DNA of 64,000 bases from Paragyromitra xinjiangensis (Eukaryota; Ascomycota; Pezizomycetes; Pezizales; Discinaceae), in the NCBI GenBank assembly GCA_038503065.1, contig JBCAMK010000009.1, positions 1,054,001 to 1,118,000 on the forward strand, in the 5' to 3' direction. The position numbers and the translations under genes were made by a program. The notes under the pieces were generated by a model. It was not told the origin of the DNA and searched no databases. It was given only the letters and a program-made list of their open reading frames with translations. Positions 38,164 through 49,745 of the stretch are shown one piece after another (the first letter of the stretch is position 1; every line of letters begins with the position of its first letter).

Positions 38164-41100
38164 GTCCTATATTTCCAAATGTGTGGATATAGATGTTGGA
38201 GGGGCTTGATGGCGATCGATGGCTTCCTTTGGCTGCCTTGAGGCCTAGAATACCTTGGGTCAACTCGCTTTCCAAAGATGAGGTTAGTATCCATGTAGTG
38301 GCGCTGGGTAATGCCGTGCAACACCAATCCGGAGCCTCTCTTGGCGCCAAGATATAAAATGCTTTTTTCTTCATTTTGGTATGAGTATGGGGCTGACCTT
38401 TGGCCTATTTCAGATTTCTTTCTTTCTCTAAGTGCTCTTTTAGATCCCCCGTGAAGTTTTTCAAGGTAGAAGCACCCTTTTTCTCTTCGGCGGCAAACTC
38501 TGCGAGTGACACCTAGTGATGCGAAACGAAGTTTGATATATTGGATATTATAGATACCGATAAGCATGAGAGCGAGAAGGATAAATGGAAGCCACGAGGC
38601 CAAGTGAAGGGACAGATGGAGATGCCTGAGTTTACTGACTGGTATTCGCCATATGTGCAACATCGTATTACGTCTAAGCTAGTGTATTCTCTCCTTAGAA
38701 GCACATGTGAATTATGCTAATAAGAAAAGCCACCGAATCTCTCTGACTCTTCAACTTTCCTTCTTCATAAATCAGGGCAGATTGGAATCAAGGTTGGCAA
38801 TTGTTCGTAGGACAACCTAGGTTTGTGTGAGGTTAAGGTAAGGTGAAAACCCTAGCCCTGGTCTCGGCTGCGAGTGCCAACTTTAAGCTTTCCCTGTGCT
38901 TCTGTCCCCGTAAATACTGCTTGGGGCAACTTACGAGGCTATCCCTCGATGACACCAACAATATTTCTAACCCTTAATTACGGCACTTACCGATAATACA
39001 AATCGCGTGATACCAATGGTTTTAGCTGTATGGTTGAACAATCCGTGGCTCAATGTAGAGTACAGCCAGTCAGCTTGAGTAGTGTTGCACGGCCTTTTGC
39101 TTTTCCCATTGGCATTGTTTCGCCACTAAGTTGTTTTATTTATAAAGTGAATATTACCGCTTGAAATTATCTGCTGCAACTCGGTCACTTTAAACCCCGC
39201 CTCAATGTTGTATCACATTTAATGTTTGCGTTAGAAAAAAACCAATTTATACTTGGTTTTTCAAGTTCTCGGCTGATTGAAATTCGTCACCTCAATTTCA
39301 TCACTTTTAGCAAGATTTTTGGCGTCAGTCATGTCATCAGATAGCCTTGATCTTGTGGAGGTTCAGTTTAGCCACCTCTTTTTATTACCGCATCAGTTTT
39401 CGGCCGGTCACCGCAGCCGGGAAAGCCACGTCCCTCATATACGAACTCACAGACAACCTTAACGATGCACCAAGTCTAGTAAGGCATGCCATATGCAAGG
39501 TGTAAGCCGTTAACTTCGCTATCTCTCATTTTCAGACATTTCTATGGGTGACGGATAAACATTAGGGTCATGAGCAGATATGACAAGGTAGAGCATCTGG
39601 CCATTATTTGGCTGGATGTGTGTGCATAGTTGACGAACGATACACAAATCATTAATCTAAAGTGTATGCCCATTATGGGACGAAACATATGGACTGGCTG
39701 GAGTGGGTCCTCAAGGAGAGCGCTATTTCACAGCTCTAACGCTTCTAAGGTCACAAATCTTCATTAAATTTAATGTTGATTATACTGGAGGGGTAGCTTA
39801 GGCCCACGGTTCTTGTGTAGAAGATAAATGGGACCATCCGAGCTTTGTGCCCTAGTGAACCGATTATGTAGGCAGAGAGAAGTTCCAAGGAACTCTACAT
39901 ACTCGTTAACTACGTGTAGGTATAGTCGCTCCTGGGTCGATGACGATACTGGGCCAGTAACGAACAAGGGTCTGGAGAGGAACAAAGAAATGAGTATTAA
40001 TGGCTTAGGACTAGCTTTTCCTGCTGTTCAGGCTCCTGCTCGTCGTTGGCCCAGTTTCGCTGTTGGCCCAGGAACGACTATATTAGAAAGCTAGAGAAGC
40101 ATGTCTAAACGGCAAAAATGCCTCGAGCCCCCACTGGCTCAATTTCAATTCAAAGATGGCCGCTCAAACATGAGTCTAGAATCTGCGTTTCAAGCCGTTA
40201 TGGGGAGTGGTGGCTATGCTTTTGAGGTCAATATACAAGCTTCTGGGATCTATAAGCGGGCGCTATCAACACACTTGACCGCATCCCTGACTAGCTAGGA
40301 GAATGGATGGACTTAAATTTTAGGGATAAGTTTTGTCGAATCACCCCAAATCTGTCCTTAGTTTGCCTATATTCGTCTAAAATATCAAACTAACACTATC
40401 TACTTAGAACCGCCGTTGGGAAAACTTGGTAAATGGAAATAAGGATTTAGAAGTGAAATCAAAGGATAATTAGTTGAAGACTGTAAAAAATCTCAGGTTG
40501 AATCATAGGACAGAAACAGACTGGGAAATCGAAATTGGCTGGTGTATCAAAGAAATTTTGCTTGATCACTCGGAAGATAGCAGGTCAGGGAGCATAATAG
40601 ATCCTTGCTCTATCAAGGCCCTTATTGAGAAGGAGCTATAAGCGGCGGGTGATAATGGGTCAGATGGCTTTTGTAATTCAAGGCTAGTCGATGGTGACGT
40701 CGGGGTAGCTCGATTTAAGTAGAATCCTCACAATCATTGGCGTGGAGCGTCTGGCGGACTTAGTATTGAATTTACTGGATAACTCCATGGGCTCCTACGA
40801 TAATAGGAAGATCAGGACCTAAGGATACCTTAAGCACGATAATATCTATACCAATGGGAAATTTCCAAGTGCACACGAAATCCAAATTTGCTAAAACACT
40901 CGAGAATTCCTACGAGCTCAGGGTTCCGGGGCATCCGACATGATCTAAAGTGGGAATGATATTAAGAAGATGTACAATTTGGATGGTAAGTCTATAATAT
41001 CCTTCTGCTGAAAAATTTTATGCTGTTTCTTGATTCACTATTTACTTTGCAATTAGCGTAATCGTGTCTGGGGACTCTGTTATCGACATATTTTCCCCAC

Positions 41101-42692
41101 CTGGATGGTCGCTAGAAACTTGTCGATAGAGCAGGGTATATCTGACTATTTTTGTTCTTCATGACGTTCTTCCTATCATTGTCGCAAATTTTTGTAGTTT
41201 GTTGGGACGAAGACAGAAGCGGGGGTTTAGCCAAGCTTGTAGATAGCCTCTAACTCGTGGGTAGTTTTCTTGTAATTAAACTCTAGTTTATTCAATTTCA
41301 CGCAGTTTTTTAAGGTAGCAAAGATATACGAACTGCGAAGAATGTTTCTGTTTCGCCCACATGGTAGGTTTACAGCAGCTGTGATGTAGTTATAGAGATT
41401 TTGGTAGTGGGAATGAAAGTTTAATTTATTGGCAGTGAGATAGTTTTGTTTGGTGGGTCTGTGATAATTTAATCTCAATCACCATTTTGGAGCGTTGTTT
41501 ATACCACTTAAATCGGCAGGGACAACACATGCGTTATAGTATCCACCAACTTACGTGTAGTAGTAGGCCCCTAAGGAAGAGTGGGTACACTAGAATCTGG
41601 AGCCCCGAGGGCAGGGAGTTTTATTTACTAGAGCTGCTTGTTTGGTTGAGGTGCTATCTGTTTTTGTGTTCACCAAATCTCACTCGATGTGTCACAGCTT
41701 TGAAATATCTGCCAACCTCAATCATCGAGGATACGTAAATACCCTAGACAAACTCTCTTGTAATTATTCAGCACAATCTACCCGCTACGGCCCGTACTAT
41801 GTAACACCGAAAGTATTAGAAAAATTTCTTAACATAAGTGTCCTTTGGACGTGGCTGTGGGATCGGAAATGAGAGATAACCACTCGACCACGCGGGTTTT
41901 CGGGAGCTATTAAACAAACGTATTAGTAATTCCAAGCTGCCAGCCCAGGGGATAAGTAATCGGTTCATTCGTTACCTCTCGCGTACTTACTATTTTCAAA
42001 AAGAGTCTAAGCCCCTTCGAGTGAGTATTCATGATTATATTTCGCTAGTAGCATGAAATGTTATTTTGAACAAGTTTTATTCCAGGGGGAAAGAATCCGA
42101 CCTATAAGCGTCTCAAAATTCGGATTCCTGTTGACGCTATATCGGTATAGACTAACAGCCTTTTCTGCTGCTGCTGTAGATCATGATATTTAGTAGAGAA
42201 ATCAAATAGGGGTTTTGGATAGATATGGCTAGTCAATTGACTTTAGTTTCATTATCATGCATTAGTCTCTTACTAAAACTAGCACCGATACAGAAAGGAT
42301 CAATAAACTCGTAGTTGTTAGCAATACTGGTGCTGATTTGATGTCCTCACTCCTCACCACTTTACCACAAATACTAGTTAGTATTTACAGGTAATAAAAA
42401 AGAAATATCTTAGGTGCTCAACACGCATATACGCCAAACTTCAACCTGGAGGAGAAAGAAAAAACCACCACGTCTAGAATTACCACTCTAACGAGAGACC
42501 CAACCACCCACAGCTCTTTATCCACTCAGACAGAACAAAAGAAAAGGATAGACTAATCCTAGCTATAATACAACAAAAACCACATACGGCGCTACTTTCA
42601 CAGCCCGATCTTTCCCGTGTCCCACCCATGTCCCAGCTTGATAAGAAAATAAGGGAAAGAAATCATCCATCACTTCTTACACCTCCTAACGA
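38164..42692. other. 4.5-kb degraded AT-rich gap
   Basis: No intact gene found on either strand. Open frames (38160-38663 -, 39828-40094 +, 40101-40298 +, 41227-41478 -, 41487-41872 +) are short, unrelated to known families and not linkable by plausible splice sites. At 40490-40760 (+) a coding-like stretch is broken by stops and is listed separately. At 39400-39490 (+) one frame reads AAGKATSLIYELTDNL, faintly P-loop-like, without support around it. Confidence 0.45.
40490..40760 (+). pseudogene. decayed coding relic, family unknown
   Basis: One + frame reads RTETDWEIEIGWCIKEILLD, then DPCSIKALIEKEL, stop, AAGDNGSDGFCNSRLVDGDV, stop, and continues with HWRGASGGLSIEFTG before another stop. 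Amino-acid composition is protein-like between the stops, so this looks like an old gene or element remnant. I do not recognise the family. Confidence 0.3.
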
Positions 42693-44569
42693 TCAGTCGA
42701 TATCATCTGCACTCGTGGCCAGTATCGTATTTGCCTCTGCTGCCGTCATCGGTTTCTTATACCCATAAAAGTCCAATTTCCCCTTCTCCCCAAGGACTCC
42801 CGTCCGGTCATATAACGTCCTTGCCCTAAGGTACGGATCCATTTCCCAATACCCATCCCTCAGCATCCCCGCGACTTTAAACCTTTCATTCCTAATCTTA
42901 TCCCCATCCTCCGTAGCAATCCAACTCCTCGTCAATGCTTCATACTCCCTAACTTGCTCATCTCGCTTCGCTTGTAGCTGGGCACGGATAGAGCCACCGT
43001 TCGTGATAGCATCATTCTCGCCCGGTGCAGGCTCGACGTAAGTGTACTCCCAGCCGTCGTCGCCGCCGAGGTCCTTGAGAATGTTGGAGCGTGGGATGAA
43101 GGCTTCCATGTCTTCGGTTGTTTTTGTAAAGTGTATTTTTGACGCTACAACGGGGTCAAGCCAGCCGCGGATTATCGACCAGATGGATTGAAAGATCCAT
43201 GGTGCTTTATGGACAAGGCAGATTCCGAGCGATTCGGGGTAGTGAGCTTCAAAGCATTTGATCAAGTATTTTACAGGTGCGTAGTCCTGGCTTGGAGTTA
43301 GTAGTGGTTCAAACAATTGTGTTGTGCAAAGGAAGAGCATCTTACCATGTTCGCCATCGAGAAACCACTCATGTCGAATACTACTGCGGCAGTATCGACG
43401 GGGTCTCGGAGCATCAACCGGGCGGTCTCCATGATGTAGACTGTGTACCTTTCCAGTGATTCTTCGCTTTGGTCCGCTTGTTTATGGAGTCGCACTCGAA
43501 CAAAACATATCGGTCGCCCATCCTTGTCGCAGCCGTGTAGGAAGCTTTTCCCCATGCGTAGTTGCTTAATGAAACCTTGGTCCGTGTCGACCGCGTAACC
43601 ACCCTCGCCTTTTTCGATAATCTCTTGCACCTGTATTGATTGTTGTTAGCATTAAGTTATGCATCATAGATTGTAATTCGGAAAACGCACATTCAACTCC
43701 TTGCTCCTCCAATTCATAGTTGAAACCATCATAACCAGCGCCTTGTCGACATCCCACTTCCGTGCCCTTAGAAATCTCAACAACAGTCCGTCTGGGTTAT
43801 CGCATTTTACCATCCCCCAAAACGCTTCTCTCAGTTCTGCAGGTGTCTGGTTCGCAAGCGCAGCCTTGAACTCGTTCGTCTGACCATACTTATCATCGCT
43901 TGTATCTAGGTTCGCGGCGACCTCTTGTACCAGCTCCTCTTTCTTCTCTATTTCTTTTTCCGAGCGACCCCTTCGGCTAAGGAAGCGACCAAACGATTTT
44001 CTATTCTTCTTGCGGGAGTCGGGTGAGGTGGAAGATATGTTAGAGTCTTCTTCTACAACGGTAGGTGTTGCGGGTGGTGGTGAAGCAGGCTCCGAGTCAG
44101 GATTGCTAACACCAAAGACTTTGAGAGTCGCGAGCCAGAGCTGTTTCAGTTTCGCTTCCTCTTCCTCCGTCAAGTTTCCTGGCCGACCAGGCAGTGCGTT
44201 GGAAGGCGCCATATTTTCGGGTGGTTCTGATTCTTGTTCTGGGAGGATTTCCAACTGCGAGCTCGGAGGGTTTGGGGAAGCCCACAAGCTGAAGGCGGAT
44301 GATAATGTACCCGCCGGAAACGGTGATGGGTCTTTAAGGTTTCTGTTTGTGTCGCCGGCTTCGTTTGACTCTACAAAGGCGAGGGCGGAAAAGGCGATAG
44401 CTGAAGGAAGGATAGAAAGGACGGTGAAGGAGCGTAGAGACTGGTGTTTCGATCGAGTGGAATTCGAAGAATTGGATGAAAGGAAGTACTGCGACGATAT
44501 ATGCGATGACGTTGAAGACCTACTGCTGTTGCTGAAGCGCAGATATGAGCGGGTAAAGGCTTTGAACAT
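42693..44569 (-). CDS. CRAL-TRIO (Sec14-like) lipid-transfer protein
   Basis: Three exons (44569-43691, 43630-43346, 43286-42693) give 585 residues with all phases 0. Residues 1-70 are Ser/Arg-rich with a hydrophobic stretch (FTVLSILPSAIAFSALAFVE), suggesting a presequence or membrane anchor; a second Met (MAPSNALPGRPGNL, near residue 118) could start a shorter form. The CRAL-TRIO N-terminal part is LLLRFLRARKWDVDKALVMM. The lipid-binding domain follows: KSFLHGCDKDGRPICFVRVR, AVVFDMSGFSMANMDYAPVK, HYPESLGICLVHKAPWIF and KIHFTKTTEDMEAFIP. The order and the C-terminal extension (WEMDPYLRARTLYDRTGVL) resemble fungal homologues of yeast Csr1/Sfh2. It probably exchanges phosphatidylinositol or a similar lipid. 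It shares a 355-bp divergent promoter with DAM1. Confidence 0.85.
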
Positions 44570-44924
44570 ATATGCACGTATTACTCAGTATGTGTCTACC
44601 ATAGGCCTGGGGGGCTCGTATCTGTGTGACTTCGTGAGAGGCGCAGCAGCAGAGTACAGTACAGGAGTGGACAGAGCAGAGCAGAAGACAGGACAGTACA
44701 TGTACATATGTACGTCGTCGTCAGATATATTTTCTTCTTCTGGGGGTTGGAGGGACGGCAGCGGGGTTTTCGTATTCCGAGAGTGCCGATGTCATTTCGG
44801 TGTGACGTCTTCCCGTGACCGGGGACCCGTGATCCGTGTCTCTCTTTTTTCTCGCGTAAACATTGCATATCCCTCAGTGAATCTCGCCAAACACAATCTC
44901 TCTGAGCCCCCCCCCCCCCCCACA
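44570..44924. promoter_or_regulatory. 355-bp bidirectional promoter, CRAL-TRIO / DAM1
   Basis: The two ATGs point away from each other across only 355 bases. The spacer has a TACATGTA palindrome (44697-44704, in the longer palindrome GTACATGTAC) and ends in a 15-base C tract just before the DAM1 start. Confidence 0.6.
44907..44921 (+). repeat. C15 homopolymer in DAM1 leader
   Basis: Fifteen consecutive C residues end three bases before the DAM1 ATG. Mononucleotide runs of this length are prone to slippage in replication and to sequencing error. Confidence 0.9.
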
Positions 44925-45713
44925 ATGGCTTCCCGCTCCACCACCCCCGTCCAGTTCTCCGTCTCTCTCAACAAAAATGCAAAAACCTCTAATTCCCGTC
45001 CCAACTCCCGTCCAGCCACACCCCTCCGCCGATCATCCCGAGGCTCCCTCCATGGTAAGTCCGCAGACGACACTTTCCCGCTGAATGCCCTTGAGCCGGC
45101 ATTCGCGGAGCTCTCAGACGCAATGGCAACCTTGGAGGCAGATATGGGTGATATGCAGATCATGCATGATAGTTTATCGAGATTTAGTGAGAGTTTTGCG
45201 AGTTTTCTATACGGATTGAATATGAATGCATTTTGTATGGACTTCACAGAGGTATAAGAGAACAATTGTGTGGGAAAATAATATATAGAGGTTTGTACTA
45301 AAGGTAAATAGGCACCAATCAAAGAATCATTTAAGCGGGCAGCAGAACATGAAGAATCCCTCAGTCAGTTCCCCACTGATACTACTCGTGCTACCAAACC
45401 CTAACATCCCAAGGCCGCTCTGCAGGATCCGCATACGCACCTGATCAATGGCGAACCGATTATGATGGCGATGCCACATTTATGTGAGCCACAATCAATT
45501 CCGCAAGTAAGAAATAACTAACAATACCCAAGGACTACCGATACCTCGTTCGTCCGTGAGCCTGCTGCCCCAGCCAGGAGCACCACACCCCCTCCCGCAA
45601 AAACTCCTGGACGTCGTGGTGGAGCTGATAAAGGTTCTGGGACTAGAGGCGGTAGAGGACGAGCTGGAAGTGGGATTGCTCGTGGGAGAGGAAGAGGACT
45701 ACGATATGCATAG
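44925..45713 (+). CDS. DAM1: DASH/Dam1 complex subunit DAM1
   Basis: Outer-kinetochore microtubule-coupling ring subunit. Four exons (44925-45251, 45312-45363, 45414-45483, 45533-45713) give 209 residues. The Dam1 core is unmistakable: FPLNALEPAFAELSDAMATL, EADMGDMQIMHDSLSRFSES and FASFLYGLNMNAFCMDFTE, then APIKESFKRAAEHEESLS across the first splice. A conserved acidic patch DYDGDATFMTTDTSFV follows, which in yeast lies near Aurora B-regulated sites. The N-terminus is Ser/Pro/Arg-rich. The C-terminus is Arg-Gly-rich (TRGGRGRAGSGIARGRGRGL), which could aid microtubule or nucleic-acid contact. All introns are 48-60 nt and leave consistent phases. The start is fixed by the ATG right after the C15 run. 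Confidence 0.93.
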
Positions 45714-46009
45714 AATGCGGGGAGCATTGGTTTTTGTAATTTACACGCACCAGCATAGCGTCAGGGACATCATGGGCTGGAGTTCTGGTGAATATATGGG
45801 TTCAAGACAAGGGCAAGGTCTTTTAGAGAGTTTTCAAAACGAGACTATTGGCCGATGGGGAAGCAGGATAGTAACATCGATGATACTATGACACTCGATC
45901 GATAAGCCCAATAACTTCAATTGCATACTGCTGGTTTATAGGGTAGTTTTCGGAGATCTTCTACGGGCCTACTACCTACGCCTGCTGAAGTAATAAGGTG
46001 AGATATTCG
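45714..46009. other. 3' flank of DAM1, no gene seen
   Basis: AT-rich sequence with no exon-like content. Confidence 0.5.
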
Positions 46010-46350
46010 TTGCTTCTGTGGAAGGCTTGATATATTGGATGGAGAAGAAAGAAACGAAGAAGAGGCAGAAAGCCTCTGTATATATACAAGTAATCAACCA
46101 ATCACAGCCCTTCCACCATATACCTCGCCGGTCAGCGCCTCCAGGCCCAAAGCAGCCTGCGAATAAGCCCAATATACTGAATAGCCGCTTGAATAATTGA
46201 CAGCCAAAGAAGACCAAATCAGCAAGGAATAGTAAGAAACCTGAATAGTAGGAAAGCCTACGTATGCTATAAAAGCCTACGTAGGTGGATAAAAGAATAG
46301 AGCCAAATAGTAAGGAAAGGCCGGAAGCGGCACGAAAGGAAGTAAATATA
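46010..46350. repeat. degenerate low-complexity repeat block
   Basis: The + strand repeats short words around GAATAG/AATAGTAAG and contains two copies of AAGCCTACGTA within 25 bases (about 46254-46288). The complementary strand gives an improbable hydrophobic frame of about 128 codons (Leu/Phe/Ser-rich), typical of an AT-rich repeat rather than a protein. Probably a fragment of a dispersed repeat. Confidence 0.4.
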
Positions 46351-47608
46351 TCCAACACCTGCTGGTGAAAATAATACGAGTGATAACGTATGTATCATGA
46401 ATGGTCTCATCACCACTTTTACAGCGAGCAAAGGGGTTAGCTGGTTCGTATGTGGAGATTCTGGGAGGGATGAGGTGATAGAAGATGAGAAAGAGGCAAT
46501 TGAAAGGGAAGGGGGGGTTTATACTCGGATGCAATTCGCTGAACACGCGTATAGGGAGTCCCTCCTGCGAGCAAGCGTATAAGTAGTATAATTTCCCATC
46601 TGCTACCACCTGACTTTTATATCAAAAAAGTTTAAATATATGCTTCCTCCTTCCCGGTTAGTTGGTCTTCCTGTTCGTCTTTTACCTCATCAGGACTAAT
46701 ACTTGCTATTGTATTCCGTTGCTCTAAAGGTGCGGGCTGTTAGCTAGTGTGCGTAGGCAATGACTTTGTCGACATACTCGGTGAGCTTCTGGTTAGTTCC
46801 CTCGGTATGTCGGGAATACGTGCTCTCATGATAGCCTCCTCTTCCCATCAAAAACGTGCCTTAGATAATTTGTTGCGTGGGGCACTTGATGTTGTTAGTG
46901 CGATAACTATACTAAATACATGTATCTACCATCTCATTAATCACATCGTGAGGCTGAAGGAAAATTTTAATCCCATGGCACAACATATCGGGGCGGAGTT
47001 GGCAAAGGCTGAGCCAGTACCCTTAGCACGGTTGCGAATGGCATATTCTAAGCCTATCGACCTGAAGGGTTTGAAATTATGATACCAAGTATCGACGAAC
47101 CACGTTCTTTCAGCCGAGCCTCAAAGTGTAGATCAATCTGGTAACTACAGTGAAAACCCGATACCTCCTTAGCGTACGGGGCGTCAATAAGTTGTACCGA
47201 GTGGGTGGGTGATTCCAAGTTACTGTGAGAACCGTCCTTGTTAATTAGAGGGCTGAAAAAGTAAAGTAAGAAGATCCCCTCGCCTGCAAAGGCTAACGAA
47301 TTTCTCGAGTTTCCATGGTAGCTATGTACGGTACACTCAATCCTTGCTAGGCTTTCCGAAGGTTTATTAAAGCCTCAATCACTTTTTTTATTAGGGATAA
47401 GTTGGTAGTCGGGATACCGGTATGCGGGGTTGGAAACTTTAGACCTCATCCATGCATGACATGACATTCCGTGAGAAACACCATGGAATGCGGGGGTCTT
47501 GGCTCTGAGCACCGAACTCCGATCAACGTCATTTCTCTCAGGTAATACTTTAAGCTAAATCTAAAGAATTACCAATACTCCTCAATCCCAGAAAGACTAT
47601 CACGCGAG
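46351..47608. other. intergenic, one doubtful open frame
   Basis: A + frame from 46747 to 47082 (GTG-initiated, about 111 codons) is helix-like and ends RLRMAYSKPIDLKGLKL, but it has no ATG, no linkable exon and no family. A TACATGTA palindrome at 46918-46925 lies inside it. The remainder is the promoter of the HIT gene. Confidence 0.4.
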
Positions 47609-48295
47609 ATGGCCAGCGCTGCTTGTATCTTCTGCAGAATTATTAAGGGCGAGATCCCCTCCTTCAAGGTTTCAATCCCCAAACCACCATTTGGCATATC
47701 AATAAGTTAACCAGCGAGTCATTCTATTAGCTCTTCGAGAGTGATAAGGTTTTCGCATTCCTCGACATCCAGCCATTATCTCGTGGTCATGCTGTAAGCT
47801 CATCCGTCTTCCCCAGACATCACTTTTCCATTAGGGCCTTCCATCGCCGTCTCATTTCCTTCATCACTTCTTCAGATCTGGAAACGAATGCCGCCAGATT
47901 CAACTTAAACTGACAGGTCTTGGTTATAAATATAGCTCGTAATCCCGAAGACCCATGCCGAAAAACTCCATGATGTCCCAGACGCCGAACTCGCTGAGCT
48001 CCTCCCGATCGCCAAGAAACTCGCCCTCGCTGTGGGTGCGGAGGACTACAATATTCTGCAGAATAATGGAAGAATTGCCCATCAAGAAGTTGGCCATGTG
48101 CATGTCCATATGGTCTGTCCTAGTTTCCTGGATCTTTGGCGGATGGTTATCCTTAGGTAAGGACGAATACTAATACGGGAAGAATAGATTCCAAAACCCA
48201 ACACAACCGAAGGGCTTACCGTTGGTTGGCCAGCGAAGGTGGCGGATATGAGCGAATTGAAAGCTCTCCAAGAGATCCTTAAGGCTAAGATTTAG
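47609..48295 (+). CDS. HNT1: HIT-family nucleotide hydrolase (HNT1/HINT type)
   Basis: Adenosine 5'-phosphoramidase of the histidine-triad family. Four small exons (47609-47668, 47731-47793, 47936-48112, 48188-48295) close in frame at 135 residues, the usual HINT length. The protein begins MASAACIFCRIIKGEIPSFK, continues LFESDKVFAFLDIQPLSRGH, LVIPKTHAEKLHDVPDAELA, and AEDYNILQNNGRIAHQEV, and carries the histidine triad as GHVHVHM, completed by IPKP after the last splice (His-x-His-x-His). It ends AKVADMSELKALQEILKAKI. The third exon is also open on the opposite strand. All introns are phase 0 (62, 142 and 75 nt). No broken codon is seen, so the gene is intact although it sits beside degraded DNA. 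Confidence 0.93.
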
Positions 48296-49057
48296 GTCGT
48301 TTGACGGCGGATGTTTAGTTGGCATGTTTCGCGGTACTGTTGCCTATGAGGCGGCTTCCGGGGGTGCAAATTCACGGGTTTAAGTTATCCAAAAGAAATC
48401 TACGTCAATAGGAGAAATTCCCCATTCAGCGCACGTACGATACTCGATGCTAAGTGACCAACTGGCCAAACGACTGAGACGTATCTTAGTACACCTTCTC
48501 CCCACGATCGCGATACTGCCTAAAAGAAGGATTATATTGTCGTGATTATATGTTCAATATAGCGCTAGACATCCGATAGGTAGGCTCGATTACCAGGCTA
48601 GACCATCAGATCCGTAAACATAAGCGAGAGTTGGTTGATTGGTAACAGTCGTTTATTCCCGTTACATACACATTTTTGGAGGAATGTTGAGCACTTCTCC
48701 GAATCTTACGAGTTAGAAAACATATACTTTATCCCAGCATGAGGCCCTACAGCATTTTTACGCTATTGTCATCTTTTCATCCAGCCTAGGGAAAAAGGTT
48801 GAAAATCCCAATACTAGAGTGCAGATTGTGAAGCATATGCGGGTGTAACACAAGATCAACCAGAAATCTCACCAAGACTTTGTGAAACAATGCATGACAC
48901 CGAGTTTTCAGAAGAGCCCTAGTACCAACCCGGATTCCTTTAAGCAAAGAAGAATTAACTATAAAGCAAGTAACTCTCTTGTAATGGTAAGTAAATACTA
49001 GGTCTTTACGAGTTTTAAACTAAGAAACCTACCCCCAAAGCTTAAGCACCATTCACG
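48296..49057. other. intergenic
   Basis: AT-rich spacer between the HIT gene and the ABM-like gene; nothing recognisable on either strand. Confidence 0.55.
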
Positions 49058-49745
49058 ATGCTACCGGATCTTAATCTCTACGCTACCATCTCAACATTTG
49101 AGTCGACCCTCGGCAGCCTTTCAGAGGTTAGACTTTTGCTAAATACACCCTAATTCGTAGCATCATAACTAATTCTATATACAGTTATTAGAAAGGGAAC
49201 CGAGTACATTCTCATCAACCTCAGATGCTAGTGAGAAGGCCTCTGTCCTGTCACTTCTCGATGACAACAAAAGAGTTCGCGGAATCAAAATATATGCCAA
49301 TGAACCCACTCTCGCATCTTCTCATCACTCCATCATAATCAAATCTGAGGCTGTGCCAGAGCTCACGCGGACCTCTGTACATCGCTTCAAATACTTCGCC
49401 GGCTTCCTACCAACTTCACTCCCACACTATGAAGCCCCATTCGTGTTCTGGGCCGACGTATATGTCAAGTCAGCTTCAAATTTGACCGAGATGCTACCTG
49501 CTACAAAGGACACTGTAGAAAAAGTTCGCGAAAACGAACCGGATACACTATGCTACCTGTGGCTGCGGGATATAGACGATGACAAGCATATGTTTGTTTT
49601 CGAGATGTATAGGAGCAGAGAGGCTCTAAAGGTTCATGAGAGTACGGGATGGTATGCAGAATATGGGAGAAAGTTGTCTCCGTTTCTGGAACATCGTGAG
49701 TTTGTCGGGGCGGAGTGGAAGGGAGGTGTGGTTAGTGAATTTTAG
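49058..49745 (+). CDS. ABM-like (dimeric alpha-beta barrel) domain protein
   Basis: Two exons (49058-49126, 49185-49745) give 209 residues; the intron is 58 nt and phase 0. The C-terminal 100 residues fit the antibiotic-biosynthesis-monooxygenase fold of the ferredoxin-like dimeric barrel: VFWADVYVKSASNLTEML (strand 1), KDTVEKVRENEPDTLCYLWL, DKHMFVFEMYRSREALKVHE, STGWYAEYGRKLSPFLEHRE. The N-terminal half (LNLYATISTFESTLGSLSEL and after) is less conserved and resembles a partial second barrel. Such proteins include small oxygenases and heme or quinone handlers. No substrate can be assigned, and there is no biosynthetic neighbour. Fold call moderate, function unknown. Confidence 0.72.

Noticed and set aside
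38160..38663. 167-codon open frame on the - strand just upstream of the RING gene
   Set aside because: Its stop overlaps the RING start codon; the content is low complexity with one hydrophobic stretch, so it is more likely leader sequence.
39400..39500. P-loop-like AAGKATSLIYELTDNL in one + frame
   Set aside because: Isolated short match without a proper GxxxxGK[ST] motif or flanking domain sequence.
45972..46358. 128-codon hydrophobic - frame that looks like a membrane protein
   Set aside because: It is the complement of an AT-rich degenerate repeat; hydrophobicity follows from composition.
46747..47082. 111-codon + frame ending RLRMAYSKPIDLKGLKL
   Set aside because: No ATG start, no exon partner, and it contains a TACATGTA word typical of non-coding DNA here.
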